DNA of 64,000 bases. Origin: VGKP01 sp964647695. Lineage in GTDB: Archaea > Nanobdellota > Nanobdellia > Pacearchaeales > GW2011-AR1. The stretch is taken from NCBI GenBank assembly GCA_964647695.1, contig CAZYIS010000003.1, positions 1 to 64,000 on the forward strand, in the 5' to 3' direction. A program made the position numbers and the translations under genes. Every line of letters starts with the position of its first letter. Position 1 is the stretch's first letter. The notes below the pieces were generated by a model, which was not told the origin of the DNA, did no database searches, and saw only the letters and a list, made by a program, of their open reading frames with translations. This document shows positions 25,402 to 34,501 of this stretch, in pieces.

Positions 25402-25755
25402 TTATACTATTTCAGAAATATTGCTAGTAATCATTCCCAAGGTGTTATATTTTAATCTAGACTCTTCAGCCAAACTTAAAACCAAAGGAAGGCCTGCCTT
25501 AACTGGAAGTCCAAGTTTAATTAAAAGTTCATCATATTTTTTCTTAGATTGCGGATCAGGTACAGCTAATAAATCATCTAATAAACCTAAGTTTTCTCTA
25601 TTCATCGCTACTATTATTTCAATCTTTGCGCCTTCAATGCTAGGTCTTCCATGAAAATTACCACTTGAGTCGATACCATATCTAGAACCACTTTTTGTTA
25701 CAAATGTTTTTCCAAAATATTGACTCAAATCTCTAGGGTTAAATGCATTATCCAT
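25402..25755 (-). CDS. Hypothetical protein, 117 aa
   Basis: Soluble protein of no recognised family. The N-terminal 40 residues look beta-rich (YFGKTFVTKSGSRYGIDSSG); the rest is helical with repeated Leu. The stop abuts the RHH gene's stop with no spacer. It is the cargo of the first of two segments bounded by RHH and TatD 3' ends, so it may be an accessory, strain-variable gene. A TATA-like ATATATAAACC lies about 20-25 nt upstream of the start. Confidence 0.55.
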   Translation of the reverse strand: MDNAFNPRDLSQYFGKTFVTKSGSRYGIDSSGNFHGRPSIEGAKIEIIVAMNRENLGLLDDLLAVPDPQSKKKYDELLIKLGLPVKAGLPLVLSLAEESRLKYNTLGMITSNISEIV

Positions 25756-25788
25756 ACCCTAAACTGTTTTTTAGAGCATATATAAACC

Positions 25789-25872
25789 TTATTCAAATAA
25801 CCTAGTATAATTATCAAAAATCTGCTTTTTCACTTTTTCAATGCTCAATTTCTTAATTTCGGCTATCTTTTC
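25789..25872 (-). pseudogene. Fragment of a tatD 3' end (duplication relic)
   Basis: Read on the minus strand this encodes KIAEIKKLSIEKVKKQIFDN then YTRLFE and a stop. It is near-identical to the C-terminus of TatD at 27143-27901 (which ends ...IFENYSRLFSK) but cut off upstream. Several differences and a conserved stop show it comes from a diverged tatD copy, not an exact recent repeat. It joins an RHH-gene fragment at the shared heptamer TCTTTTC (25866-25872). Confidence 0.8.
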
Positions 25873-25903
25873 TAGAAAGCAAAGTAAAACTCTGAGAAAA
25901 TAA
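25867..25903 (+). pseudogene. Fragment of an RHH gene 3' end (duplication relic)
   Basis: Encodes FSRKQSKTLRK and a stop, identical in protein to the end of the RHH gene at 25186-25401; the DNA differs at two synonymous positions. The upstream part is absent, replaced by the tatD fragment. The order tatD-end|RHH-end is what a tandem duplication or unequal crossover between the RHH and tatD ends would leave. Confidence 0.8.
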
Positions 25904-25917
25904 CAAGAAAATGGTTT

Positions 25918-26688
25918 TTATAAGCAAGGCATTAATAAAATATCACTTTTTGTTCCAGGTTTAACTTTTACAGCAAATAAGCCATATCCTCTTTTTTCGT
26001 CAGGTCCAATCATCAGTACATCGAATCCTGTATTTGTTAAAGTTCTTTTCATTTCTTTGTAAGTATATGCTGCTTGATATGACATAATCGCATTGCCTTT
26101 TGGACCCAAAGATTCTAAAAATTCTATCGCTTTTTCTCGCGATTTTCTTCTTTTCTCTTGTATTTCAGTTGCTAATTTTTCAAAATCGGGATTTTTTATA
26201 CAAAGTTCATTATAGAACCTGTCTCTACCAAGATCCCAACCGATAAGACCTCCCTCGTGTTTCAAGGACGAATTAATTTGTTTCAGGGCAGAACGCAAGT
26301 CATCAAAATGATGAAATGAATCCTTAACTACAACTCTGTCTAAATCTTTGTGTCTTTTTGAAAGAGAATAGACACTACCTACTTGATAAGTAAGATTTGG
26401 TGCTGAAAATCTTTTTTTGGCTTCACTAATTGCTATGGGATCAACATCCTCAGCGATAACTTCTGTTTTATCTAGTCTTCTTGCCACATGATACGCTAAA
26501 CCGCCATCGCCGCATCCAACTTCAACTAATTTTGAGATATTTCCATGAGAAGAAAGCATTTTTATCTCTTCAGCTCTATCTTGATAAAAAATATCAATAT
26601 CTTTTGCAAGAGATAATGCTGCGTCCCTATAAATAGCATCCAATATAGGATCTGCTAATTCTGGTTGTCTCTTAGGAACATTTTTCAT
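25918..26688 (-). CDS. Class I SAM-dependent methyltransferase
   Basis: Rossmann-type methyltransferase: motif I LVEVGCGDGG (about 54-63), motif II-like VIAEDVDP (acidic residue for SAM ribose), motif IV VVKDSFHHFDD, and motif VI GGLIGWDLG. The substrate is unknown. At 256 aa it has a helical N-terminal cap and a C-terminal strand pair. It lies in the second segment of the duplicated RHH-tatD interval, so it may be accessory. TTTAAATA about 20 nt upstream, preceded by a GTTACTA element, is its promoter. Confidence 0.85.
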   Translation of the reverse strand: MKNVPKRQPELADPILDAIYRDAALSLAKDIDIFYQDRAEEIKMLSSHGNISKLVEVGCGDGGLAYHVARRLDKTEVIAEDVDPIAISEAKKRFSAPNLTYQVGSVYSLSKRHKDLDRVVVKDSFHHFDDLRSALKQINSSLKHEGGLIGWDLGRDRFYNELCIKNPDFEKLATEIQEKRRKSREKAIEFLESLGPKGNAIMSYQAAYTYKEMKRTLTNTGFDVLMIGPDEKRGYGLFAVKVKPGTKSDILLMPCL

Positions 26689-26784
26689 TATGAAAAAGAC
26701 CTGGTTTGATATTTAAATGTATCTAAATAGTAGTAACAATGGTAATGTTTAAATAGTTATATTTATCAAAAATAGAGAAGTAAA

Positions 26785-27111
26785 ATGGAATCAACAATCA
26801 GCACGATAGTTAAAAATTATGAGATACCTGGATTTGGAAATATTCATATATGTAGAACAGATGATCAAAAGAGAGGTCCATTTTATGCAAGTCATGATTA
26901 TACCTCTGGCAGTATAGCTTGTTCGTATCAATTCGCCCAAAGTAAAAGTGAAGAAGAAACAATTCAACAAGCTAGTTTACAAGTTCATGAAAGTTTACAA
27001 GAAACAAAAAATAGATTAGAAACAAAACTTACAAATGTTAACTCCTCTCTAAAAAAGATGACTGAAAATGTTGGTAAGAAATTATTAAGTGACTTTGAAG
27101 TTAAAAATTAG
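26785..27111 (+). CDS. Hypothetical protein with C-terminal coiled coil, 108 aa
   Basis: The first 50 residues look like a small beta-rich domain (YEIPGFGNIHICRTDD). Residues 55-100 form a helical, heptad-like region (ETIQQASLQVHESLQETKNR). No family recognised. GTTTAAATAG at about 26747-26756, preceded by AGTAGTAACAATGGTAAT, is its promoter; the sequence closely resembles the promoter at 38896-38936. Confidence 0.55.
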   Translation: MESTISTIVKNYEIPGFGNIHICRTDDQKRGPFYASHDYTSGSIACSYQFAQSKSEEETIQQASLQVHESLQETKNRLETKLTNVNSSLKKMTENVGKKLLSDFEVKN

Positions 27112-27142
27112 TATTCTATAAAAGTTCTAAAAAACCACTCGA

Positions 27143-27901
27143 TTATTTACTAAACAATCTACTATAATTCTCAAAAATCTGTTTTTTCACTTTTTCAATG
27201 CTCAATTTCTTAATTTCAGCAATCTTTTCATAACTTGCGATGACATTGGCAGGTTCATTGGGCCATTTCTTATCCGGATGTAAATATGGACTGTCAGTTT
27301 CACATAATAATTGTTCTATAGGATGTTCTCCGATTATTTTCTGAAAGTGTTCGCTGTTCTTAACCGATGTAGGAATGCTCAAAGACCATTTATTTTCAAT
27401 TATTCTTTTTACCAAAGAAAATTTACCCGAAAAACAGTGCATTATTACTTTCTTTGCATTATTTTTTTCCAGAATATCTATGCACTCTATTTCTGCCTTT
27501 CGAGAATGAATAATTATGGGCACATCCAACTCAATAGACAATTTAACCAACTTATCAAATATTTTCTTTTGATATTCATGATTTTCCAAATCTTCTTTGA
27601 AATCAATTCCAACTTCCCCTATGGCTGAAACAGATTTCTTATTTTTTCTTATGAATTCAATAATATTATCAATTTCTTTTTCATCCAATTTTATGGCTTC
27701 AATAGGGTAAAGTCCTAGTGCTGCTTTAACACTCTTAAAATTTTTAGCCAATTCAAGTGCCTTTTCATTGGTTTCTTGGGTTACTCCCTGAGCCACCATT
27801 ATTTTTACATCATTCTTTTCCGCATTTTCAACTATTTCATCTATATTTTCATAGCGATCTATATGACAATGTACATCAATGAAACATTCTTTATTTTTCA
27901 T
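27143..27901 (-). CDS. tatD: TatD-family metal-dependent hydrolase
   Basis: TIM-barrel metal-dependent deoxyribonuclease/hydrolase of the TatD family. Metal ligands are visible: FIDVHCHID (HxH), IGEVGIDF (Glu), PIIIHSR and MHCFSG (His), and CETDSPYL (Asp). At about 252 aa it is family size. I chose the ATG at 27901 because TATATATC at about 27921-27928 lies 25 nt upstream; an ATG at 27916 adds five residues. A diverged fragment of its 3' end lies at 25789-25872. Confidence 0.9.
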   Translation of the reverse strand: MKNKECFIDVHCHIDRYENIDEIVENAEKNDVKIMVAQGVTQETNEKALELAKNFKSVKAALGLYPIEAIKLDEKEIDNIIEFIRKNKKSVSAIGEVGIDFKEDLENHEYQKKIFDKLVKLSIELDVPIIIHSRKAEIECIDILEKNNAKKVIMHCFSGKFSLVKRIIENKWSLSIPTSVKNSEHFQKIIGEHPIEQLLCETDSPYLHPDKKWPNEPANVIASYEKIAEIKKLSIEKVKKQIFENYSRLFSK

Positions 27902-27935
27902 ACTGAGAATTGACAAATAAGATATATAAGATTAA

Positions 27936-28349
27936 CTAAATTCCTACCCTTTGTCCGTCTTCAATTATTAATCTCGTTACGCAATCAGCCCTGCCTGAAT
28001 CTTCATTGAATAATCTATATTTCCCCACCCAAATTCCATTTTGATTTACAAAATTATAATTGACTAGATCGTTTCTTTCTGCGTCCCTATATTTTTTATC
28101 GAAAACTAAACTGTTTTCATTCATTCTACCAGTAATATTTGATTCTCCCCAGGCATCAATTAATCTCCCATGAATTATATCTCCAGTTGATGGATCGTAT
28201 CTAAAGAAACCTCCGAATATTGTTGATCTTATATCCGGTAGCTGAGAAAGCCAACCAGTAATTGAATGAATTTCTAACCTTCTAAGTTCAGCATCTGCTG
28301 GAGGCACAAGTAAATAACTTTCTGGAATTTCTATAAGGTGATCAAACAT
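27936..28349 (-). CDS. Hypothetical protein, 137 aa
   Basis: Beta-rich soluble protein with FGGFFRYDPSTGDIIHGRLIDAWGES in the middle and GIWVGKYRLFNEDSGRADC near the end, resembling an antiparallel sheet that could hold a ligand. No family recognised. A TATA-like ATTTAG...TTTATATT stretch about 20 nt upstream supports the start. It stands alone between tatD and the TrmB regulator. Confidence 0.55.
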   Translation of the reverse strand: MFDHLIEIPESYLLVPPADAELRRLEIHSITGWLSQLPDIRSTIFGGFFRYDPSTGDIIHGRLIDAWGESNITGRMNENSLVFDKKYRDAERNDLVNYNFVNQNGIWVGKYRLFNEDSGRADCVTRLIIEDGQRVGI

Positions 28350-28399
28350 AAAAAATCAATAAAATAACTAAATATAAACTTATTCAATCTAGAGAACTA

Positions 28400-29230
28400 T
28401 TATTTCTTAACCGGAGCTTTACCCAAAGGTGTAAATTCTTTCCAAGCAACTTCAAACATTTGTTCTAGTGCTCTTGCGAAAAATTCAGTTGAAAGCCAAA
28501 CAGCTACATCATAGTTAGGATGTACAGTCTTATCATCCAATAACATGAACATTAATTCTTCAGAATCCACAACAGCAAATCTTCCACTCATATTCATTCC
28601 ACTGGAATCTCTAACTTCTGCAACTCTTGAAAGATCTTTAGCAACTTTCATATTGTCAGCATTTATAGGTGCAGCAATTCTAATGGTAACTCCTCTTTTC
28701 TTAGCCTTATCCAAAGCAGAAGATAACATTTCCATCTTTCTATTAAGACCTTCAGCAGTTGTAACGATGGTAATTGTTTTTTCTGCTCCTCTTATCATCA
28801 TATCCAAATGATTGTACATATTCTGTCTTCCTCTCAATGATCCAGAAAGATCTGAAGGTTCAACAAACTTAACTCCATTAGTATACAAAGAACTTAATTC
28901 ATCCATGACCTCATCTTTTCTTAATTTCTCCAACCTCTTACTTTTTTCCTGAGCATTTACCACCAAATTCTTTTTTACTCTTTCAATAACCTCTTCAGGT
29001 TTAAGAGCGACAAACTTAATTGGTTTGCCAATCTTCATAATCATAAATCCTTTCTTTTCCAAAGATTCTAAAATATCATAGGTTCTTGATCTTGGAACAT
29101 CAGAAATATTACTTAATTCTCCAGCCGTAGAAGTTCCCCTAGAAAGCAGAGCAGTCCAAACTTTTGCTTCATACAAATTCAAATCAAAGATCTTTCTTAA
29201 ACGACTTAAAAATTCTTCTTTTATTATCAT
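28400..29230 (-). CDS. TrmB-family transcriptional regulator
   Basis: N-terminal winged helix (about 5-75): LRKIFDLNLYEAKVWTALLS, GTSTAGELSNISDVPRSRTY and LESLEKKGFM are the TrmB family signature. A helical linker and a sugar-sensor or phospholipase D-like C-terminal domain follow (TITIVTTAEGLNRKMEML, then IRIAAPIN). TrmB proteins control sugar uptake and metabolism in archaea; the effector here is unknown. At 276 aa it is the compact form. No sugar operon is adjacent. Confidence 0.88.
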   Translation of the reverse strand: MIIKEEFLSRLRKIFDLNLYEAKVWTALLSRGTSTAGELSNISDVPRSRTYDILESLEKKGFMIMKIGKPIKFVALKPEEVIERVKKNLVVNAQEKSKRLEKLRKDEVMDELSSLYTNGVKFVEPSDLSGSLRGRQNMYNHLDMMIRGAEKTITIVTTAEGLNRKMEMLSSALDKAKKRGVTIRIAAPINADNMKVAKDLSRVAEVRDSSGMNMSGRFAVVDSEELMFMLLDDKTVHPNYDVAVWLSTEFFARALEQMFEVAWKEFTPLGKAPVKK

Positions 29231-29319
29231 TATGTTTTGAGTGAAGTTTTGTCTACCTCTATGATATATTCAATGAAAAAGAGTATTTAAATCTTTTTCC
29301 GATTTGTATTCCTTTATAA

Positions 29320-32100
29320 TTACAAAAATTTGACACTAAATTTGAATTCTTTTATCTGGAATTCAGTAAAACCTTCCAAAGATTTACCATCGACAAAATC
29401 CATCTTTTTCGAATTTGTTCTCTCTCTTAAGAAGTTAATATTTCTATTCAAAATCTTTTGCATTTCATCACTGCAGAAAACTTTTAATTCAATTAAATCT
29501 CCTTTCTGCATTTCTGCTTTCTTTCTAAGAGCCTGAATATTTCTGCTAAATTCACGAGCATAACCTTCGGCTTCCAATTCCGGAGTCATCTTAACATCGA
29601 GTTCAATTTTATTTTCATCCGATTTCTTAATAACCACAGATTTAACATTCAACTGCCTTGCTATAATCTCTAAAATTTCTTTGTCCAATTTTTCTTTAGT
29701 GAAAATATTTGCTTCTGCCAAAGGCCACTTCAATCCGATCTTAACCTTATCTCTTTCAGATAAACCAATCTCGATCATTTTCAATGCAACCATAAATTCT
29801 TTTTCCAATTCTTCATCGATTTTCTTTTTATTTGTCTTTGGTAATAATGACAAATGAACCGATTCTTCTTTCTGTCCAAGTTTTTGCCACAGTGTTTCAG
29901 CTAAAAATGGAGTTATGGGTGCCATTAATTTTATTAATCCGATTAAAATTTCGCTGAGTAATTCACGAGTTTCATCAGCTCTGTCTCTTATCATTTTAAT
30001 ATAATCCTTGCTTAGATCATTAACCAAAAATTGTTCCAATGCCTGAACTGCTTCTGGAAACTTATAATTATTATAACTTTCAGTCATTTTTTCAACCAAT
30101 AGGTTATACTTTGAAATAATCCACTTGTCTTCAACTGCTAATTTACTTTTTACTTTATTTAATTGACCCACAAAATTATTTATGTTAAGCAATACAGTCA
30201 TAACCCTCTGAATATCCTTAAATTCAGTTTCATTAAATGCGAAATCTTCTCCCTTGGATAATTTAGCAAAATAATATCTCATCAAGTCTCTACTAAATTT
30301 ATCAATTACTTCGCTTGGAGCAGTAACATTACCCAAAGATTTTGACATTTTCTTTTTACTTATATCAGTTATCATTCCATGCACCAAAATATTATCAAAA
30401 GGCTTTTTATCGAATGAAATCTCCGATAATATATACTGAGAATTCCACCATCCTCTTACCTGATCCTTTCCTTCTATGTTCAAATCTGCAGGCCAATACT
30501 TTTTCATTAGCTTATCATCTTTAGGATACCCTAGAGCAGCCCAACTGGAAACTCCAGAATCAAACCAAACATCCAGAACTTCAGGAACTCTAGTTAATAT
30601 CTTCCCAGATTTAGTTTTGATTTTAATATTATCAATTCCAGGTTTATGTACATCTATATTCTTTACTCCGGAAAGTTTTTTCAATTCTTCAATACTTCCC
30701 ACCACAACTTTTTCTCCGCTCTCAGCATCATACCAAATAGGTAATGGAGTTCCCCAATATCTTTGTCTAGAAACAGGCCAATCATTAATTCCTTCAAGCC
30801 AAGCATTCATTCTTTGTTTCATCCATTCAGGATTCCAATTGTTCTTTTGATTTTCCTTTAATAATTTCTTTTGGATATCCGATATTTTCAAAAACCATTG
30901 AGGTTGAGAAATCATAATCAGTGGAGATTTGTCTCTCCAGCATAAAGGATAATCGTGTTCATAGCTATGTTTGTAAACCAAAAATCCATCCGTATCCAAA
31001 TCTTTTATAATTTCAAAATCCACTTCTCTAGCCTTCTTTCCAGCATATTTGCCTGCTTCTTCAGTCAATATGCCGTCGATTCCTACTGGACAGGGCATAT
31101 CCAATTTATATTCTCTTCCCACTTCAAAGTCTTCCTTTCCATGGCCCGGAGCACAATGTACCAATCCAGAACCATCTTCAGTGGTAACATATCTTGCAGA
31201 TAATATAACTTCATATCCTTTCTTAACTTTTAATTTTAGATTTTTAGCCAAAGGAGATTCATATTTCCATCCTTCCATCTTCTTTCCTTTGAACTCATCC
31301 TTAACGGTGAAACCTCTTTCCATGGTCGCCATTAACTTTGGAACCAAATCCTTAGCAATGATCCACTTCTCACCTTCGGCAACTTCAACCTCTTGATAAT
31401 CCGCATTAGGATTTACCATAACTCCAGTGTTTGCAGGCAATGTCCAAGGCGTGGTAGTAAATATGATCAAAAAAGTATTTTTCTTGTCCTTCAAAGGAAA
31501 TTTAACATAAATGGACGGATCTTTTTGTTTTGCATATTCAATTTCATTAAATGCTACGGCAGTTCCACATCTAGTACATACATGAACTGGATATTTTCCT
31601 AGATATAGAAGATCTTTTTTATCAGCTTCTTTGAATGCATGCCAAATTGCTTCCACATATTCATCGGCCAAAGTAATATAGGGATTATCAAAATTCATCC
31701 AGACTCCCAAATTAGAAAATTCCTTATTCATATCGCCTATGTGTTTAGTAGCAAATTCCTTACATTTTTTAATAAAATTATCCACGCCGTATTTCACAAT
31801 ATCTTGTTTACTCTTAGAACCAATTTCTTTCTCAACTTGGAATTCAATTGGAACTCCATGAGTGTCATAGCCCGGTCGATCCATTACATCATAACCTTGT
31901 AGTCTTCTGGATCTCATGGCTATATCCTTCAGTATTTTATTAAGAGCAGTACCCATGTGAATATGCCCATTGGCATAAGGGGGTCCATCCATCATATAGA
32001 ATTTCTTTCCCTTTTCGTTTTGCTTCTTGGATTTTTGATAAATCTTCTTATCCGTCCAGAATTTCAATATTTCATCTTCTTTTATGCTTGCTTCGCTCAT
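29320..32100 (-). CDS. ileS: Isoleucyl-tRNA synthetase
   Basis: Class Ia synthetase charging tRNA-Ile. HIGH-type HIHMG at 46-50 (DGPPYANGHIHMG), the editing domain with TTPWTLPANTGVMVNP (about 210-235), zinc-like CTRCG, and KMSKS in KKKMSKSLGN (near 585) are present. The helical anticodon domain follows. At about 926 aa it is shorter than most archaeal IleRS (about 1050), the reduction falling in the C-terminal part. I chose the ATG at 32100 (MSEASIKEDE), 4 nt after the upstream stop; an ATG at 32121 would overlap it. It is cotranscribed with the preceding 151-aa gene. Confidence 0.96.
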   Translation of the reverse strand: MSEASIKEDEILKFWTDKKIYQKSKKQNEKGKKFYMMDGPPYANGHIHMGTALNKILKDIAMRSRRLQGYDVMDRPGYDTHGVPIEFQVEKEIGSKSKQDIVKYGVDNFIKKCKEFATKHIGDMNKEFSNLGVWMNFDNPYITLADEYVEAIWHAFKEADKKDLLYLGKYPVHVCTRCGTAVAFNEIEYAKQKDPSIYVKFPLKDKKNTFLIIFTTTPWTLPANTGVMVNPNADYQEVEVAEGEKWIIAKDLVPKLMATMERGFTVKDEFKGKKMEGWKYESPLAKNLKLKVKKGYEVILSARYVTTEDGSGLVHCAPGHGKEDFEVGREYKLDMPCPVGIDGILTEEAGKYAGKKAREVDFEIIKDLDTDGFLVYKHSYEHDYPLCWRDKSPLIMISQPQWFLKISDIQKKLLKENQKNNWNPEWMKQRMNAWLEGINDWPVSRQRYWGTPLPIWYDAESGEKVVVGSIEELKKLSGVKNIDVHKPGIDNIKIKTKSGKILTRVPEVLDVWFDSGVSSWAALGYPKDDKLMKKYWPADLNIEGKDQVRGWWNSQYILSEISFDKKPFDNILVHGMITDISKKKMSKSLGNVTAPSEVIDKFSRDLMRYYFAKLSKGEDFAFNETEFKDIQRVMTVLLNINNFVGQLNKVKSKLAVEDKWIISKYNLLVEKMTESYNNYKFPEAVQALEQFLVNDLSKDYIKMIRDRADETRELLSEILIGLIKLMAPITPFLAETLWQKLGQKEESVHLSLLPKTNKKKIDEELEKEFMVALKMIEIGLSERDKVKIGLKWPLAEANIFTKEKLDKEILEIIARQLNVKSVVIKKSDENKIELDVKMTPELEAEGYAREFSRNIQALRKKAEMQKGDLIELKVFCSDEMQKILNRNINFLRERTNSKKMDFVDGKSLEGFTEFQIKEFKFSVKFL

Positions 32101-32104
32101 ATTA

Positions 32105-32560
32105 CTATTTCTTCTCCCCATCTTTTATATGTTGCGATTGAATAAATTTTTCAAATCTCTCAGCAATAGTAACCGCAACTTTTACAGGTTCCGATGGACT
32201 AGACGCAACTCCTAATTTTTCCACAGGATTAACCTCATTAACAGGAATAGGTCTATAAAATCCATTTCTAATAAAAGAATCTTTCCAATGAAATGGTTCT
32301 TCAGAAAATCTTTCTGCTATCTTCTTTGCTCTTTCAGTTTGTTCTTTCAAACCATAGGCAAAAGGAAAATAACTCTGTGCTGCAGCGAGGGTTAAAGCCG
32401 AATAATGAACTCCTTGCTCAATCAAACCATGCGCATAGTTAAATGTTTTATCAATATTTCCTTGCCAAAGCAATTCCACAAAATACTCTACATTTCTTCC
32501 AGGAATATCTCTAGGTCCGTATTCCGGTTCAGGAGCAGTTGGTTTTATATTTTTAATCAT
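32105..32560 (-). CDS. Hypothetical protein, 151 aa
   Basis: Helical soluble protein with a Pro-rich N-terminus (KPTAPEPEYGPRD) and TPR-like helices (FVELLWQGNIDKTFNYAHGL, ALTLAAAQSYFPFAY). No family recognised. It lies directly upstream of ileS, ends in TAG 4 nt before it, and heads that operon. Confidence 0.55.
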   Translation of the reverse strand: MIKNIKPTAPEPEYGPRDIPGRNVEYFVELLWQGNIDKTFNYAHGLIEQGVHYSALTLAAAQSYFPFAYGLKEQTERAKKIAERFSEEPFHWKDSFIRNGFYRPIPVNEVNPVEKLGVASSPSEPVKVAVTIAERFEKFIQSQHIKDGEKK

Positions 32561-32599
32561 GTTGAGAATTTACAAGTTCAGACAGAGCTAAACTTGATT

Positions 32600-32662
32600 T
32601 TAGATAATAATGGCTATAATAGAGTTACTTTCATTTCCTGTCATTGCATTGTTGCCAGCCAT
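32600..32662 (-). CDS. Possible 20-aa leader peptide
   Basis: A 20-codon ORF (MAGNNAMTGNESNSIIAIII) starts about 28 nt after a TATA-like TTTAAATAAT (near 32684-32693) and ends 40 nt before the 151-aa gene upstream of ileS. It ends in four Ile-rich codons (ATA GCC ATT ATT ATC), upstream of the isoleucyl-tRNA synthetase operon. This could be coincidence or an attenuation-type leader. Confidence 0.25.
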   Translation of the reverse strand: MAGNNAMTGNESNSIIAIII

Positions 32663-32699
32663 AATAAATTCATATAATGAGATTATTTAAACTATTCGA

Positions 32700-33107
32700 C
32701 TAGATAAAATCTACTATTTTATTGGGTCTATTTGAGTATACCATTAAATAACCTGCAGGATCAAAAAATAGTCTTCTCCGTCTATTCAATTGCAAAGCTA
32801 ATTTTACCATCTCCTCTCTAGCTTCTGCATCATGAGGAATATATTTCTGTAAATTTCCATTTAATTCTGTTGCAACATATAATCCTTCTTTAACTAACTT
32901 GGTTGCAATTACATCCAACCCTCTTGCAGAAATATTTCCATCCATTTCAACAGAACACATAGGATTAAATCCAATTCTTTTGACTAGGTTTTGACTCTCT
33001 TTAAACCCAAGATCATGATAGGTATATGTTGGTTTTTGGTTTATTTCCGTATCTTCTATCAATGTTTCTGCTTCAAAACGTTCAGTAGTAACATATAAAT
33101 AAGCCAT
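32700..33107 (-). CDS. Hypothetical protein, 135 aa
   Basis: Soluble mixed protein of no recognised family. It has an Arg-rich turn (LNRRRRLFFDPAGYLMVYS) near the C-terminus and an acidic N-terminal half. Three Met/Cys residues near GFNPMCSVEMDG are the only notable cluster. It follows the radical SAM gene on the same strand after 36 nt and may be coexpressed. Confidence 0.55.
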   Translation of the reverse strand: MAYLYVTTERFEAETLIEDTEINQKPTYTYHDLGFKESQNLVKRIGFNPMCSVEMDGNISARGLDVIATKLVKEGLYVATELNGNLQKYIPHDAEAREEMVKLALQLNRRRRLFFDPAGYLMVYSNRPNKIVDFI

Positions 33108-33143
33108 ATAAAATTTAGTTAGGAAAGCATATATAAAACTTTC

Positions 33144-34388
33144 CTAAGCAAATATGCTCTGTGGAATTGCTATATCTCTTGATGGATTAAATCCAGATTT
33201 ACTCAAATCCACCGAATTAATAAAAGTTTTATAGCTATCAATTACTCCATTTTTTTGTAAATAATTTCCAATTTCAGATGCCCTCGATTTATTCTCCAGC
33301 AGAGCCACATACACATCACTATTTACTCTTCCTTCAACTTTGAAAGAAGGATCTATTTTCTTAGCCACGTGATATAATAAGGGTGTTCCTCCGAGTTTAA
33401 AACCCTGAAAAAGAGGATCCATTCTTATTTTATGCATTATAAATCCAAGATGTTGATCTTTAATATTTCCATAGGATCTGTTTCTTCCAACCATAGAGCA
33501 ACCATGGGCAAAATGCACATCTCCATTATAAAAAACTCTAAAAGTACTAACTGGATCAGTTTCCATAACCAAATCACCCAAATCCATAACTTTTTTGGGC
33601 ATTATTTTCTGAACTAAACTCAAATCTGCTGCTCTACCTACTGGCTCCAAGACACCAACCGTAATTTTTATTGGACTTCCTTTTTCAGGATAGCAATAAA
33701 CTGCATCTTCTTCACCCAACTTACCCATTCTTTCACTCCTTCTCTTCCCAAAGGACTCATTTATAGTTAAAATTATATCATTTACTCTTTTTACCGTATC
33801 CCTTATATCTCCTGTTCCAATAAACTGATAATCAAAATTGTTACCTAGGTCTGCATCAGGATAAACAACTTTCAATGCATCGTTTATATGTCTAAAATTA
33901 TTCTGGGTTGTAGGATACATACTTCCGGCACTAACACACAGAGCAGGATGTGCTTTGGATAAATCGAAACCCTTTTGTTTCAAAAAAGAAATCCATTCTA
34001 TAGCATCTTCATATTTGTCTGCAAAAATCCCATTGCTAATTATGGTCGTATCTACATACTTTGAATACTCCACTGCTGCAGCAACCGCGTCCCTATTCTC
34101 TTCCCTCAAAGGTTCTCCATCGGTTAAAGCAACCTTCAACACTCCCGATCTTACGGCCTGATTCATAGCATTATCAGTAATAGAAGGAGAAGGTAAACCA
34201 ATTCTATTTGGGCCACAGTTAGCATAGCAATGAAAACATTTTAGATTACAATTAGGACCCATCTCCAAAAGCATGGTTCGTAAATCCGTATCATCGAATA
34301 ATCTAGAATGAATGAACTCATTGGTTCTCATGTGGGAAGGGTTTTTCCTTGCCTTTTCAACTGCACGTCTTGATTCACTGTCTAGCAT
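33144..34388 (-). CDS. Radical SAM protein
   Basis: The N-terminal third has C-x3-C-x2-C (Cys47, Cys51, Cys54 in NCNLKCFHCYA) that binds the 4Fe-4S cluster and SAM, and a GGE-like motif ALTDGEPL. The layout CNLKCFHCYANCGPNR resembles the MoaA/SPASM-like peptide-modifying branch, but no C-terminal SPASM Cys array is seen; only isolated Cys (CYPEKG, HGCSMVG). Substrate unknown. At 414 aa it has a long C-terminal domain. No precursor peptide is obvious, though a 42-aa Cys-rich protein lies just upstream. Confidence 0.82.
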   Translation of the reverse strand: MLDSESRRAVEKARKNPSHMRTNEFIHSRLFDDTDLRTMLLEMGPNCNLKCFHCYANCGPNRIGLPSPSITDNAMNQAVRSGVLKVALTDGEPLREENRDAVAAAVEYSKYVDTTIISNGIFADKYEDAIEWISFLKQKGFDLSKAHPALCVSAGSMYPTTQNNFRHINDALKVVYPDADLGNNFDYQFIGTGDIRDTVKRVNDIILTINESFGKRRSERMGKLGEEDAVYCYPEKGSPIKITVGVLEPVGRAADLSLVQKIMPKKVMDLGDLVMETDPVSTFRVFYNGDVHFAHGCSMVGRNRSYGNIKDQHLGFIMHKIRMDPLFQGFKLGGTPLLYHVAKKIDPSFKVEGRVNSDVYVALLENKSRASEIGNYLQKNGVIDSYKTFINSVDLSKSGFNPSRDIAIPQSIFA

Positions 34389-34501
34389 ATATTAAATCAG
34401 AATAGGCATCTGAATAGCCATCACCTCAAAAATCCAACTTTATAACCATATTTAACCCTTTGTAATAATCTAATTATTATTTAAAAAGAAAGAGTTTACA
34501 C

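Noticed and set aside
32405..32677. 90-codon plus-strand ORF
   Set aside because: Antisense shadow of the 151-aa gene upstream of ileS, without promoter.
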